The notes: generated from the sequence alone by a model not told the origin. A stretch of DNA of 64,000 nucleotides from Trebonia sp050013875 (GCA_050013875.1 JBEKEK010000002.1:74823-138822); one strand, 5' to 3'. Counted from the first letter of the stretch, positions 52,103-59,797 are shown. A program made the numbers and translations.

Positions 52103-54244
52103 CGGGCCGTCGGTTAGCAGGGTCTGCAGGCCTGCCTCGTCGAGGATCGGGACGCCGAGTTCGGCTGCCTTGTCGGCCTTGGAGCCGGGGTTCTCCCCCG
52201 CGACCACGAAGTTGGTCTTCTTGGAGACCGATGAGGAGACCTTGCCGCCGGCCGCGCGGATCGCTTCGGCCGCCTCGTCCCTGGTGATCCCGGGCAGCGT
52301 CCCCGTGAGCACCACGGTTACCCCGGCCAGCAGGCGCGACGCCGCCGCCGAGGGGTCGAACCCGGGGGTCTCGAGCTGGACACCGGACGCCCGCCACTTG
52401 GCCACGATCGCGGCGTGCCAGTCCACGGTGAACCACTCCGCCACTGAAGCCGCGATCGTCGGGCCGACACCGTCCACGATCGCGAGCGCGTCCGGCGATG
52501 CGGCCGCGATGGCGTCAACCGACCCGAAGGCCTCGGCCAGCGCCCGGGCCGCGGTCGGCCCCACATGCCGGATCGACAGCGCGACCAGAATCCGCCAGAG
52601 CGGCCGGGTCTTCGCCTCTTCCAGGTTGACCAGCAGCGCATGCGCGACGAGCTTGAGGCCGCCGGCCTTGTTCACGAAGAACGGGCTGGTGGCCAGGGCC
52701 TCATCGGTCAGGTTGAACAGATCGCCCTCGTCGGCCACCAGGCCGTCGCTGAGCAGCGCCACGACCGCCTCGTAACCGAGGGCCTCGATGTCGAGCGCAC
52801 CGCGCGACGCGAGGTAGAACAGGCGCTCGCGGAGCTGGGCGGGGCAGGCCCGGTTATTCGGGCAGCGCCAGTCCACCTCGGCCTCGTCCCGGCGGAGCGG
52901 GGTGCCGCACTCCGGGCACTCGCGGGGGAACTGGAACTCCCGCTCGTCGCCGGTGCGCAGTTCGGTCACCGGCCCGACCACCTCGGGGATGACCTCGCCC
53001 GCCTTGCGCAGGATCACCGTGTCGCCGATCAGCACGCCCTTGCGCTTGAGCTCATCCTCGTTATGCAGGGTGGCGCGGTCCACGGTAGAACCGCTGACCT
53101 TGACCGGGGTCATCACGGCGAAGGGGGTGATCCGCCCGGTCCGGCCGACGCCAACCCGGATGTCGATGAGCTTGGTGTTGACCTCCTCGGGGGGGTACTT
53201 GTAAGCGATCGCCCAGCGCGGTGCCCGGCTGGTCGCGCCCATCGCCCGCTGTACCTCGATCGGGTCGATCTTCACCACCACGCCGTCGATGTCATACGGC
53301 GTCTCGTGCCGGTGCCCGGGGTCGGCGTAGTAGTCGATGTAGCGCTGGACCTCGGCCAGTTCGGAGACGACCTTGTACTTGTCGCTGACCGGCAGACCCC
53401 AGCCGCGCAGCCGCTCGTACCAGCCGGACTGCGAATCCGGCGCCCCTTCGAGATGCCCCTCCTCGCTCGGCCCGGCGGCTGACCCGACGATCGCGCCGTC
53501 GGCGTCCGCACCCTCGGCGGCTCCATCGGATGCTCTGGCATCGGCCGCGGTGCCCACCACCCGGCCGATGCCGTGTACGATCGCCCCGAGCGCACGGGAC
53601 GCGGTGACCCGGGGGTCCTTCTGCCGCAGCGACCCGGCGGCGGCGTTACGTGGATTGGCGAAGGCGGGCTTGCCCGCCTCCTGCAGCGTCTCGTTCAGCC
53701 GGTCGAACGCCGCCGCCGACAGGAACACCTCGCCGCGCACCTCGAGCAGCTCGGGCACGTCGTTCCCGGCCAGCCGGTCGGGGACCACCTTGATCGTCTT
53801 CACGTTCAGCGTGACCTCCTCGCCGGTCCGCCCGTCACCGCGGGTGGCGGCGCTGGTGAGGCGGCCGCGCTCATACACGAGGTCGATCGCGAGCCCGTCG
53901 ATCTTCAGCTCGCACAGGTAGGGCCCGGTCCCGCCCAGCTTGGCGGCGCGGTCGGACCAGGCGGAAAACTCCTCGGCCGAGAACACGTTGTCCAGGCTGA
54001 GCAGCCGCTCTAGGTGCTCAACGGCGGTGAACTGAGTCGATATCGCGCCGCCGACGTGCTGCGTGGGCGAGTCGGGCGTGCGCAGCTCGGGGAACTCGTC
54101 CTCGATCTGGTTGAGCTCCCGCAGGCCCGTGTCGTACTCGATATCAGAGATCGTCGGCGCGTCGAGCACGTGGTACCGGTACTGGGCGTCGAGCAGTCTC
54201 TCGCTCAGCTCGGCGTGACGCTGCCTCGCCTCAGTCAGCTCCAT
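52079..54244 (-). CDS. ligA: NAD-dependent DNA ligase with an enlarged linker
   Basis: The 721-residue LigA has the adenylation Lys in LCELKIDGLAIDLVYE. The OB fold, the zinc finger CPECGTP...CPNNRACPAQ, helix-hairpin-helix repeats and a C-terminal BRCT domain (LTGTLPGITRDEAAEAIRAAGG in parts) are all present. It seals nicks in replication. Between VHGIGRVVG and WYERLRGWGLPVS lies an Ala/Gly/Asp/Glu-rich insertion of about 40 residues that is absent from typical LigA. This accounts for its greater length. It is co-oriented with the metE-like gene. Confidence 0.95.
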   Translation of the reverse strand: MELTEARQRHAELSERLLDAQYRYHVLDAPTISDIEYDTGLRELNQIEDEFPELRTPDSPTQHVGGAISTQFTAVEHLERLLSLDNVFSAEEFSAWSDRAAKLGGTGPYLCELKIDGLAIDLVYERGRLTSAATRGDGRTGEEVTLNVKTIKVVPDRLAGNDVPELLEVRGEVFLSAAAFDRLNETLQEAGKPAFANPRNAAAGSLRQKDPRVTASRALGAIVHGIGRVVGTAADARASDGAAEGADADGAIVGSAAGPSEEGHLEGAPDSQSGWYERLRGWGLPVSDKYKVVSELAEVQRYIDYYADPGHRHETPYDIDGVVVKIDPIEVQRAMGATSRAPRWAIAYKYPPEEVNTKLIDIRVGVGRTGRITPFAVMTPVKVSGSTVDRATLHNEDELKRKGVLIGDTVILRKAGEVIPEVVGPVTELRTGDEREFQFPRECPECGTPLRRDEAEVDWRCPNNRACPAQLRERLFYLASRGALDIEALGYEAVVALLSDGLVADEGDLFNLTDEALATSPFFVNKAGGLKLVAHALLVNLEEAKTRPLWRILVALSIRHVGPTAARALAEAFGSVDAIAAASPDALAIVDGVGPTIAASVAEWFTVDWHAAIVAKWRASGVQLETPGFDPSAAASRLLAGVTVVLTGTLPGITRDEAAEAIRAAGGKVSSSVSKKTNFVVAGENPGSKADKAAELGVPILDEAGLQTLLTDGPLVQPFQD

Positions 54245-54275
54245 CTGTCATTCCCATCGCAGGTCGTCCCGTCGG

Positions 54276-55379
54276 TCAAGCCAGCTCCGCCATTAGCTCA
54301 GGCAAGATGCGCGCCGCCTCCCGGCACCAGCGCAGCGCGTCACGCGCCTGGTCAGGCGACACCCCCGTCAGCCCGCAGGCCGGGGTGATGACCACCTGCT
54401 CAGCGCAGGTGGCGGGGGGAAGCCCGATCCGCTGCCACACCTCCCTGACGGCATTGGCGGTGCCCTCGGGAGTCGGCCGGGACCGTTCTCCATCCGCATC
54501 ACGCTCACCGGCCGCCCGGCGCACGGCGTGCGCATCCCGCTCCGGCGGCCGCGCCGAGTCCTGCGCGAGGCCGCTGGTGGGGAGGGCACCGATGAGCAGT
54601 CCCGAGCCTCCCTCCACGGTCTCCGCCAGCCGGTCGTAATCACGATGCGGGAGCAGGCTTAGGTCGAACGAGACCGCGTCCGCTCCTGCCCCGGTGATTA
54701 TCCCGAACGGGTAGCCGGCAGCGCAGCAGTGGACGATCGTGTACGCGCGTGTCGCCTCAAGCACCTCGCGCAGCTTCGCCCGCAGCACCTCCTCTTCCAC
54801 CTCCCGGACCCGGGACAGGCCGCTCGGGGTGGGGACGCCGCCGTGGGCGACCGCGGGCAGCGACGGCTCGTCGAGCTGGACGAGCAGGGCCGCGCCCGGC
54901 ACCCGCTTGGCAACCTCCACGACGTGCGCCTTGACCCCTTCCGCGAGCGACGCCGCGATGTCGTTGACCAGGCCGGGGTCGGCCAGCGCGACCTTCAGCG
55001 AGTGCGGTTGCTCGATCGTCGCGGCGAGCGTCCACGGCCCGGCCAGCTGAATCTTCAGCGGTCCCTGGTAGCCGTCGAGCGTCTCTTCCATCGCATCAAG
55101 GTCGGAGGAGAGCATCGACCGGGCGCGGCGCATGTCCCGGCCGGGGTGGTCGGCGATCCGCCAGCCGCCCGGGGTCACCTCGACCGCGATGTCCACCAGC
55201 AGCGCCGCCGCCCGGCCGATCAGGTCAGCACCCGGCCCGCGGCCGGGAAGCTCGGCCAGGAACGGCAGGTCGGGCACTTCGTCGAACACCAGCCGGGCCG
55301 CCTCCAGCGGGTTGCCGCCGGGCATCGACCCGATCCCGGTCGCGGTACCTGGTCCCCACGGAAATCCCTTGTCAGCCAC
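54276..55379 (-). CDS. MetE-like cobalamin-independent methionine synthase domain protein
   Basis: The 367-residue protein corresponds to the C-terminal catalytic barrel of MetE/UROD-type methyltransferases. It has GTATGIGSMPGGNPLEAARLVF at the start (in parts), VQLDEPSLPAV and the zinc ligands in VHCCAAGYP and ITPACGLTG. It lacks the MetE N-terminal half, as do the short archaeal-type enzymes. A methyl donor other than 5-methyl-tetrahydrofolate-triglutamate is therefore possible. A charged insertion around ERDAHAVRRAAGERDADGER is unusual. It conventionally neighbours ligA and mnmA in actinobacteria. Confidence 0.85.
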   Translation of the reverse strand: MADKGFPWGPGTATGIGSMPGGNPLEAARLVFDEVPDLPFLAELPGRGPGADLIGRAAALLVDIAVEVTPGGWRIADHPGRDMRRARSMLSSDLDAMEETLDGYQGPLKIQLAGPWTLAATIEQPHSLKVALADPGLVNDIAASLAEGVKAHVVEVAKRVPGAALLVQLDEPSLPAVAHGGVPTPSGLSRVREVEEEVLRAKLREVLEATRAYTIVHCCAAGYPFGIITGAGADAVSFDLSLLPHRDYDRLAETVEGGSGLLIGALPTSGLAQDSARPPERDAHAVRRAAGERDADGERSRPTPEGTANAVREVWQRIGLPPATCAEQVVITPACGLTGVSPDQARDALRWCREAARILPELMAELA

Positions 55380-55415
55380 GCTGCTGAGCTTAGCCGTTCA
55401 GCGGCCGCCACCGAT

Positions 55416-55673
55416 TCAGCCGCGGCGGCTGGGCCAGGGCGGCGGGCCTTCGCCGTCATCGAGGCCAGGCGGCTGCTGCCAGCCTGGGTAATCGTTTTCG
55501 TGGCAGCCGGGCGGCGGCCCGAATGGGGGGCGGTAGTCGCCATCCCAGAGGATTTCCGGAGTGCCGCGACGCCGGCGCAGCGCAGGCAGTGCGAAGAGCA
55601 GGAGCACCCCGACGCCCATCCCGATGAAGAAGAAGGCGACGATGACGCCGGCCAGCACCTCGAAGCCCCTCAC
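55416..55673 (-). CDS. Small single-pass membrane protein
   Basis: The GTG at 55673, six bases after GGGAGG, opens an 85-residue frame. One membrane helix (VLAGVIVAFFFIGMGVGVLLLFALPAL, in parts VIVAFFFIG and VLLLFALPAL) is followed by basic residues (RRRR), so the C terminus is cytosolic. A Pro/Gly/Trp-rich tail follows (PPFGPPPG, WQQPPG). The function is unknown. A start at 55715 would add 14 residues without a ribosome binding site. It is transcribed with the metE-like gene and is the first gene of the islet that separates metE-like from mnmA. Confidence 0.7.
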   Translation of the reverse strand: MRGFEVLAGVIVAFFFIGMGVGVLLLFALPALRRRRGTPEILWDGDYRPPFGPPPGCHENDYPGWQQPPGLDDGEGPPPWPSRRG

Positions 55674-55770
55674 CCATTGCCTCCCGCGTATCCAGCCGAC
55701 GGCGTCAGATGCCACGGCTCCCCGTTGGAATGGCCTTTCCCGGCCGGGACGACGAGGACGGTCAGAGATC

Positions 55771-55809
55771 CGAGGGCGCTGGCCGCCCCCGCGGAGGCCA
55801 GCGCCCTCG
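55771..55809 (-). terminator. Strong hairpin terminator after the 59-residue protein gene
   Basis: Arms cgagggcgctggcc (55771-55784) and ggccagcgccctcg (55796-55809) form a perfect 14-bp stem around an 11-base loop. It lies 9 bases downstream of the stop of the small membrane protein. Confidence 0.85.
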
Positions 55810-55817
55810 GCCGCCGG

Positions 55818-55997
55818 CTACATCCGGCGGCCAGAACCAGTCAGGGAGCGCGGCCGGCGCGCCGGCTCGTCTTGCACCTTCCAGACCAGCGCCCTGACCA
55901 GGCTCCCCCGGTGGATCGCGATCACGACAGCAAGGAAGGCACTGACTAGGGCACCGGCTACGCCCATGACAACCGCGATGACGATCAGACTGGCCAT
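55818..55997 (-). CDS. 59-residue small membrane protein
   Basis: GGGGAGG sits five bases before the ATG at 55997, a near-perfect ribosome binding site. The 59-residue product has one long hydrophobic helix (MASLIVIAVVMGVAGALVSAF, in parts ASLIVIAVVMG and AGALVSAFLAVVIAI). A basic, polar tail follows (VRALVWKVQDEPARRPRS). It is divergent from the GntR gene and shares its operator-rich promoter region, so the two are probably co-regulated. No family is recognised. Transport accessory, immunity or signalling roles are all open. Confidence 0.75.
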   Translation of the reverse strand: MASLIVIAVVMGVAGALVSAFLAVVIAIHRGSLVRALVWKVQDEPARRPRSLTGSGRRM

Positions 55998-56086
55998 GAC
56001 GGCCTCCCCGCTAGTCCGCCGACGGACGACCTGCCATCGGCCCTATACCCCTGGCACCACCTGCGAGAATTGGGTGGACTACATAG

Positions 56087-56349
56087 ACCATTCGGGTCAT
56101 CCCAACAACTGGTACCATCCCTAGCATGCCCATCTTGCGGGCCCTAAACCAGGATGATGCGGTCAAAACCAGGTAACAAGACAGTGACGAACCATTCCGA
56201 CCATCCCAACCTCTGGTATAGGTTGTGCCTGTCCGGGTCCGGAGCTTCCAGCAGCTACCGGTTGAGCGCGACCATGCCACCGGCGCGCTCTGGCCCGCGA
56301 AGTATTGAGATCCGTTAGCATCATCGGGGTTGCTGGGGTAGTTGGGATG
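56087..56349. promoter_or_regulatory. Divergent promoter region with three CATCCCAAC motifs
   Basis: CATCCCAAC occurs at 56098-56106 and 56202-56210, and in reverse (GTTGGGATG) at 56341-56349. The first two belong to longer similar blocks (56087-56116 and 56191-56220) that begin accattc and end ctggta. The 385-bp space holds no gene. The third copy lies 33 bp before the GntR ATG, as expected for autoregulation. Confidence 0.6.
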
Positions 56350-56382
56350 GGTAGCTATGGATGAAGCCGCTCGGGAGGTGTG

Positions 56383-57282
56383 ATGGCTGAACCTAAGTAT
56401 CGGGAGATCGCTCAGGATCTGCAGCGAAGAATCGAATCCGGCGAACTCGCGCCGGGCGACAGACTCCCGAACGAGATGGAGTTCCGCGAGGAGTACAACG
56501 CGTCGCGGAATACCGTCCGGGACGCCATCAAGTGGCTCACCAACCGGCAACTGGTGGAGACCAAGCCAGGTCAGGGGACATTTGTAACCCAACTGATCGA
56601 GCCGATTATTACGACCTTGTCGGAGGATCCCGAGACTGGTCTGGCCGGCGGCGAGGGAAAGGCCGCCTTCGCTGAGATCATCAAGCAGCGCGAGCGTAAG
56701 CGGCAAGCCCGCGAGAGCGCCGAGCGAGAGGGTTACGGCGATCAAAGCGCCGAGCCGGGTACCAAGGCACTGCCGGAAGGCGAGCCACGCGCCTCGGTTC
56801 CGACGATCGAGGTCAAGTTCGCTCCCGACCACGTAGCGGAGCGACTGCGTGTCGCCCCTGGTGCCGAGGTGCTCCTACGGCACCAGGAGTTCTACATCGG
56901 CCGGACCCCGTGGTCGCTGCAGACGACGTTCTACCCGATGCAACTCGTGGAGCGGGGCGCGACGGCCTTGCTGAGAGCGCAGGACTTTGCCGACGGCGCG
57001 GTCAGGTACCTGGAAGAGAAGCTTGGAGTGGTCCAGTGCGGCTACCGGACCAGGATCCTGGTCCGGCCGCCGAATCAGCAGGAGGCCAGGTTCTTCCGCC
57101 TACCGGAAGACGGGCGAGTACCGGTCGTTTCCCTGATTCGGACCGGCTACGAGGACACCGAGGAGCACGGACCTTACCCCTTCCGGGTGACCTTCACCGT
57201 CCTGCCGGGTGACCGCCATCAGTTTGTCATCAACTCAGGAAACGTCCCCGAGGAGCTCGCCGCGCCAGCGCGCGACCAGTGA
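56383..57282 (+). CDS. GntR-family regulator with UTRA ligand domain
   Basis: The 299-residue protein has a winged-helix DNA-binding domain (residues 1-70; KYREIAQDLQRRIESGELAPGDRL in parts, SRNTVRDAIKWL, GQGTFV). A linker rich in charged residues follows. The HutC/UTRA effector domain (about 125-285) contains LLRHQEFYIGRTPWSLQTTFYP in parts and FRVTFTVLPGDRHQF. The ligand is unknown. GGGAGG lies four bases before the ATG. It is followed 115 bp later by the short peptide gene and then by the oxygenase, both on the same strand. Confidence 0.92.
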   Translation: MAEPKYREIAQDLQRRIESGELAPGDRLPNEMEFREEYNASRNTVRDAIKWLTNRQLVETKPGQGTFVTQLIEPIITTLSEDPETGLAGGEGKAAFAEIIKQRERKRQARESAEREGYGDQSAEPGTKALPEGEPRASVPTIEVKFAPDHVAERLRVAPGAEVLLRHQEFYIGRTPWSLQTTFYPMQLVERGATALLRAQDFADGAVRYLEEKLGVVQCGYRTRILVRPPNQQEARFFRLPEDGRVPVVSLIRTGYEDTEEHGPYPFRVTFTVLPGDRHQFVINSGNVPEELAAPARDQ

Positions 57283-57302
57283 CGCTGCCACGGGACAACA
57301 AA

Positions 57303-57359
57303 CTCGGCGCGACACCACTTCAGCGCCGAGCGGGGCCAAGGCGGGCGCCGGTCTTGGCC
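57303..57359 (+). terminator. Two consecutive hairpins between the GntR gene and the peptide gene
   Basis: CTCGGCGC/GCGCCGAG (57303-57310 with 57323-57330) and GGCCAAG/CTTGGCC (57334-57340 with 57353-57359) are perfect stems. They may end or attenuate GntR transcription before the peptide ORF. Confidence 0.45.
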
Positions 57360-57397
57360 GCGGGCAAGCAGGCGACAACCAGGGTAGGGAGGTATTC

Positions 57398-57478
57398 ATG
57401 GCTAAGTATCACGCGCGGCCTTCCGCACAGTACCGGTATGAGCATTACGACCCCCGCTTCAACCCGACCAGCCGTTGA
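57398..57478 (+). CDS. 26-residue Tyr/Pro-rich peptide, possible RiPP precursor
   Basis: GGGAGG five bases before the ATG makes translation very likely. The peptide starts MAKYHARPSAQ, continues YRYEHYDPRFNP and ends TSR. It has four Tyr, three Pro, two His, an Asp and an Asn, no Cys and no membrane segment. It is flanked by hairpins on both sides and sits between a GntR regulator and a 2-oxoglutarate oxygenase that could modify Pro, Tyr, Asp, Asn or His side chains. No known peptide family was recognised. It could also be a regulatory leader peptide. Confidence 0.6.
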   Translation: MAKYHARPSAQYRYEHYDPRFNPTSR

Positions 57479-57486
57479 TGCACGGC

Positions 57487-57506
57487 GCGGGGGGAATCAC
57501 CCCCGC
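57487..57506 (+). terminator. Hairpin just after the peptide stop codon
   Basis: gcggggg (57487-57493) pairs with cccccgc (57500-57506) around gaatca, 8 bases past the peptide TGA. Confidence 0.55.
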
Positions 57507-57551
57507 AAGGTCTAGTGAGCGGGATAGTAATTACCCAATAGCTAAACGCGC

Positions 57552-57592
57552 GCCGTTGGCACCGTCCGTAACACACGGGCGGTGCCAACGGC
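57552..57592 (+). terminator. Strong hairpin terminator between peptide and oxygenase genes
   Basis: Arms gccgttggcaccg (57552-57564) and cggtgccaacggc (57580-57592) form a perfect 13-bp stem. It probably ends the peptide transcript and gives the oxygenase its own promoter in 57593-57650. Confidence 0.8.
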
Positions 57593-57651
57593 GTTGCCGT
57601 CGGCACTAGGTTCCGGTCGCGGGACACCCGGAACTGGATATATGGCGGCAA

Positions 57652-57681
57652 ACCCCTTATTTTCCTTAATGACTAAGGGGT
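57652..57681 (+). promoter_or_regulatory. Hairpin covering the oxygenase ribosome binding site
   Basis: ACCCCTTA (57652-57659) pairs with TAAGGGGT (57674-57681) around a 14-base loop. The right arm contains AAGGGG, the ribosome binding site nine bases before the ATG at 57690. Folding would hide it, so translation may be controlled. An upstream 7-bp inverted repeat gttccgg/ccggaac (57610-57634) might be an operator or part of a larger leader fold. Confidence 0.55.
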
Positions 57682-57689
57682 GACGATCG

Positions 57690-58334
57690 ATGCTGTCAAG
57701 GTTCCGGTGGACCACGTTCGATGTGAATGATCTGCTTCCGCGGGGCTGGCAGCAGGAAGTTCACTCGCTGGCCGCCGAGGCCGACTTCCGGCTGTTCCCG
57801 CGGACGCCGGTCGTATCACGGGAGGCGGCCGATGTCGCGCAGATCCCCCGCGGCCGGGTTCACGCCGATCAGGTTCGGCAGCGGCTGCCCTGGCTTGACG
57901 GGCTGTACCGCGGCGCGTTCCTCGACCTGGCGCGGGAGGCGCGCACCGAAACCGTCGTGACAGCGCGCGACGACCGGTACGGCCTGGTGCTTAACGTTCA
58001 GCGCGGGAAGTCGATGCGGTTCGAGTGTCACGTCGACTCTAATCCGCTCACCGGCCTGCTCTTCTTCACCGATCACCAGGCGGGCGGCGAACTGATCATC
58101 GGCAACAACCCCATCGCGTCGAGTCTGGCCGAAATCGAGCGGGACTGCTCGGTCATCCGGCCGCACGCGGGCCACCTGGTCTTCTTCGACGCACGGCACC
58201 ATCCGCACTACGCCAGGCCTCTGGTGTCCAAGACGGATACGCGGGTTCTGGCCGACATGAACTTCTACACCGAGACCTATCCGGAGTCGACCCGGCCCAG
58301 AGAGCTGAACCGGCACCTCTACGGCGACGAGTAA
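57690..58334 (+). CDS. 2-oxoglutarate/Fe(II)-dependent oxygenase (prolyl-hydroxylase-like)
   Basis: The 214-residue protein has a double-stranded beta-helix with the iron ligands HVD (His114, Asp116) and a distal His near 173 (HPHYARPL). A likely 2-oxoglutarate-binding Arg185 lies in TRVLADMNFY. GLLFFTDHQAGGELII and VIRPHAGHLVFFDAR are typical of prolyl-4-hydroxylase-like folds. It should hydroxylate or desaturate a substrate with oxygen, releasing succinate. The 26-residue peptide 211 bp upstream is a candidate substrate. It ends 4 bp before the convergent mnmA. Confidence 0.82.
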   Translation: MLSRFRWTTFDVNDLLPRGWQQEVHSLAAEADFRLFPRTPVVSREAADVAQIPRGRVHADQVRQRLPWLDGLYRGAFLDLAREARTETVVTARDDRYGLVLNVQRGKSMRFECHVDSNPLTGLLFFTDHQAGGELIIGNNPIASSLAEIERDCSVIRPHAGHLVFFDARHHPHYARPLVSKTDTRVLADMNFYTETYPESTRPRELNRHLYGDE

Positions 58335-58338
58335 AAGC

Positions 58339-59424
58339 TCAGACCGCAGCGGAGACGGTGCTGGTGATGGTGCCGCTGCCCAGCACGGTGTCGCCGGCGT
58401 AGAGCACCGCCGCCTGGCCTGCGGCGACCGCCCGGGCCGGGGCGTGCAGGCTGATCAGCAGTTCGTGCCCGGCCTGCCGGGCGGTGCAGGGGAACACCTC
58501 GCCGTGCGCCCGGAGCTGCACCGAGCACTCGACCGGCACCTCCGGCGGGGCGCAGCCGGTCCACACCGGGCGGATCGCGGTGATCTCGGTGACCGCGAGC
58601 GCGGCGGCCGGGCCGACGGTGACGGTGTTGCTGACCGGCTCAATGGACAGCACGTAGCGGGGGTTGCCATCGGGGGCGGGGCGGTCAAGGCGCAGCCCCT
58701 TCCGCTGGCCGACCGTGTAGCCGAAGGCACCCTCGTGCGCGCCAAGCACCGCCCCGTCGACGTCCACGATCTTCCCCGGTGCGGCACCGAGCTGCCGGGC
58801 CAGGAAGCCCTGGGTGTCGCCGTCGGCGATGAAGCAGACATCATGGCTGTCCGGCTTGTCGGCGACGAGCAGGCCGCGCTTCGCCGCCTCTTCCCTGACC
58901 TGCACCTTGGGGGTGTCCCCGAGCGGGAACAGCGCGTGCGCGATCTGGTCCCTGGTGAGCACCGCGAGGACGTAGGACTGGTCCTTGCCGTTGTCGGCCG
59001 CGCGACGCAGCGTGCCGTTAGCCGCGTCGGTCCGCGCGTAGTGGCCGGTGCAGACCGCGTCGAAGCCGAGTGCCAGCGCCCGGTCGAGCACCGCCTCGAA
59101 CTTGATCTTCTCGTTGCAGCGCAGGCACGGGTTGGGCGTCCGGCCGGCCGCGTACTCGGCGACGAAGTCGTCCACCACGTCCTGCTTGAACCGGTCGGCT
59201 AGGTCCCAGACGTAGAACGGGATGCCGATCACGTCGGCGGCGCGGCGGGCGTCCCGCGCGTCCTCGAGCGTGCAGCAGCCGCGCGCCCCGGTCCGGTACG
59301 ACTGCGGGTTCTGCGACAGCGCAAGGTGGACGCCGGTCACCTCGTGACCGGCGTCGACCGCGCGCGCCGCCGCGGTAGCGGAGTCGACTCCACCCGACAT
59401 AGCGGCGAGAACCTTGAGCCCCAT
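58339..59424 (-). CDS. mnmA: tRNA-specific 2-thiouridylase
   Basis: The 361-residue enzyme starts with the PP-loop AAMSGGVDSATAAA. It has the catalytic cysteines in PNPCLRCNEKIKF and HDVCFIADGD, GHYAR, and the beta-barrel C-terminal domain (GYTVGQRKGLRL). It adds sulfur at U34 of Glu, Gln and Lys tRNAs, using persulfide from the cysteine desulfurase encoded next upstream. Confidence 0.95.
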   Translation of the reverse strand: MGLKVLAAMSGGVDSATAAARAVDAGHEVTGVHLALSQNPQSYRTGARGCCTLEDARDARRAADVIGIPFYVWDLADRFKQDVVDDFVAEYAAGRTPNPCLRCNEKIKFEAVLDRALALGFDAVCTGHYARTDAANGTLRRAADNGKDQSYVLAVLTRDQIAHALFPLGDTPKVQVREEAAKRGLLVADKPDSHDVCFIADGDTQGFLARQLGAAPGKIVDVDGAVLGAHEGAFGYTVGQRKGLRLDRPAPDGNPRYVLSIEPVSNTVTVGPAAALAVTEITAIRPVWTGCAPPEVPVECSVQLRAHGEVFPCTARQAGHELLISLHAPARAVAAGQAAVLYAGDTVLGSGTITSTVSAAV

Positions 59425-59540
59425 AACCCTTCCAGGCTACCCGCCGCGGACAGGCGGGCTGTCGCGTCGACGGCGTGGCGGACGTCGCTGCCTTGCGGCG
59501 GTCTCAGCTGATCCTCATCCCTGGGACGGCCGGTCGGCCC

Positions 59541-59641
59541 GACTTTACATAGCTCCCGGACAAAATGAAACGTTTCAGCAAGCCTGAAAATGTCCGGCCG
59601 CTATGTAAAGTCGAAAAAGCGTCCGGCAGCTGCGCAAAGTG
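59541..59641. repeat. Composite repeat with central TGAAACGTTTCA palindrome
   Basis: GACTTTACATAG plus CCGGACA (59541-59562) is repeated in reverse as TGTCCGG plus CTATGTAAAGTC (59591-59612), and once more as a degenerate direct copy at 59620-59641. Between the arms lies the perfect 12-bp palindrome tgaaacgtttca (59566-59577), a LacI-family-type operator core. It could be a mobile-element remnant (MITE-like), an operator, or a recombination site. Confidence 0.7.
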
Positions 59642-59701
59642 AGACCAAGGAGCGAGGATGACGGGGCTTCTGCGGCTGACGGAAAGGTCAGGGGTGCGGG
59701 C

Positions 59702-59788
59702 GGGCTCAGCGGGCGGGCGGGGCTCAGCGGGCGGGCGGGGCTCAGCGGGCGGGCGGGGCTCAGCGGGCGGGCGGGGCTCAGCGGGCGG
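59702..59788. repeat. 18-bp tandem repeat downstream of the cysteine desulfurase gene
   Basis: The unit ctcagcgggcgggcgggg recurs at 59705, 59723, 59741, 59759 and 59777 with no visible differences until the last. It is non-coding as far as can be seen. Confidence 0.85.
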
Positions 59789-59797
59789 CGGCGCCGA

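Larger units (their letters stand above)
59425..59797. other. Gene-free 370-bp region between mnmA and the cysteine desulfurase
   Basis: No convincing gene is present. It holds a complex inverted/direct repeat (59541-59641) and an 18-bp tandem repeat (59702-59788). The plus-strand frame through the latter is low-complexity and unlikely to be translated. Confidence 0.6.

Noticed and set aside
56011..56832. 273-residue minus-strand frame before the GntR gene
   Set aside because: It is antisense to the GntR coding region, and the short frame at 55818-55997 has a much better start site.
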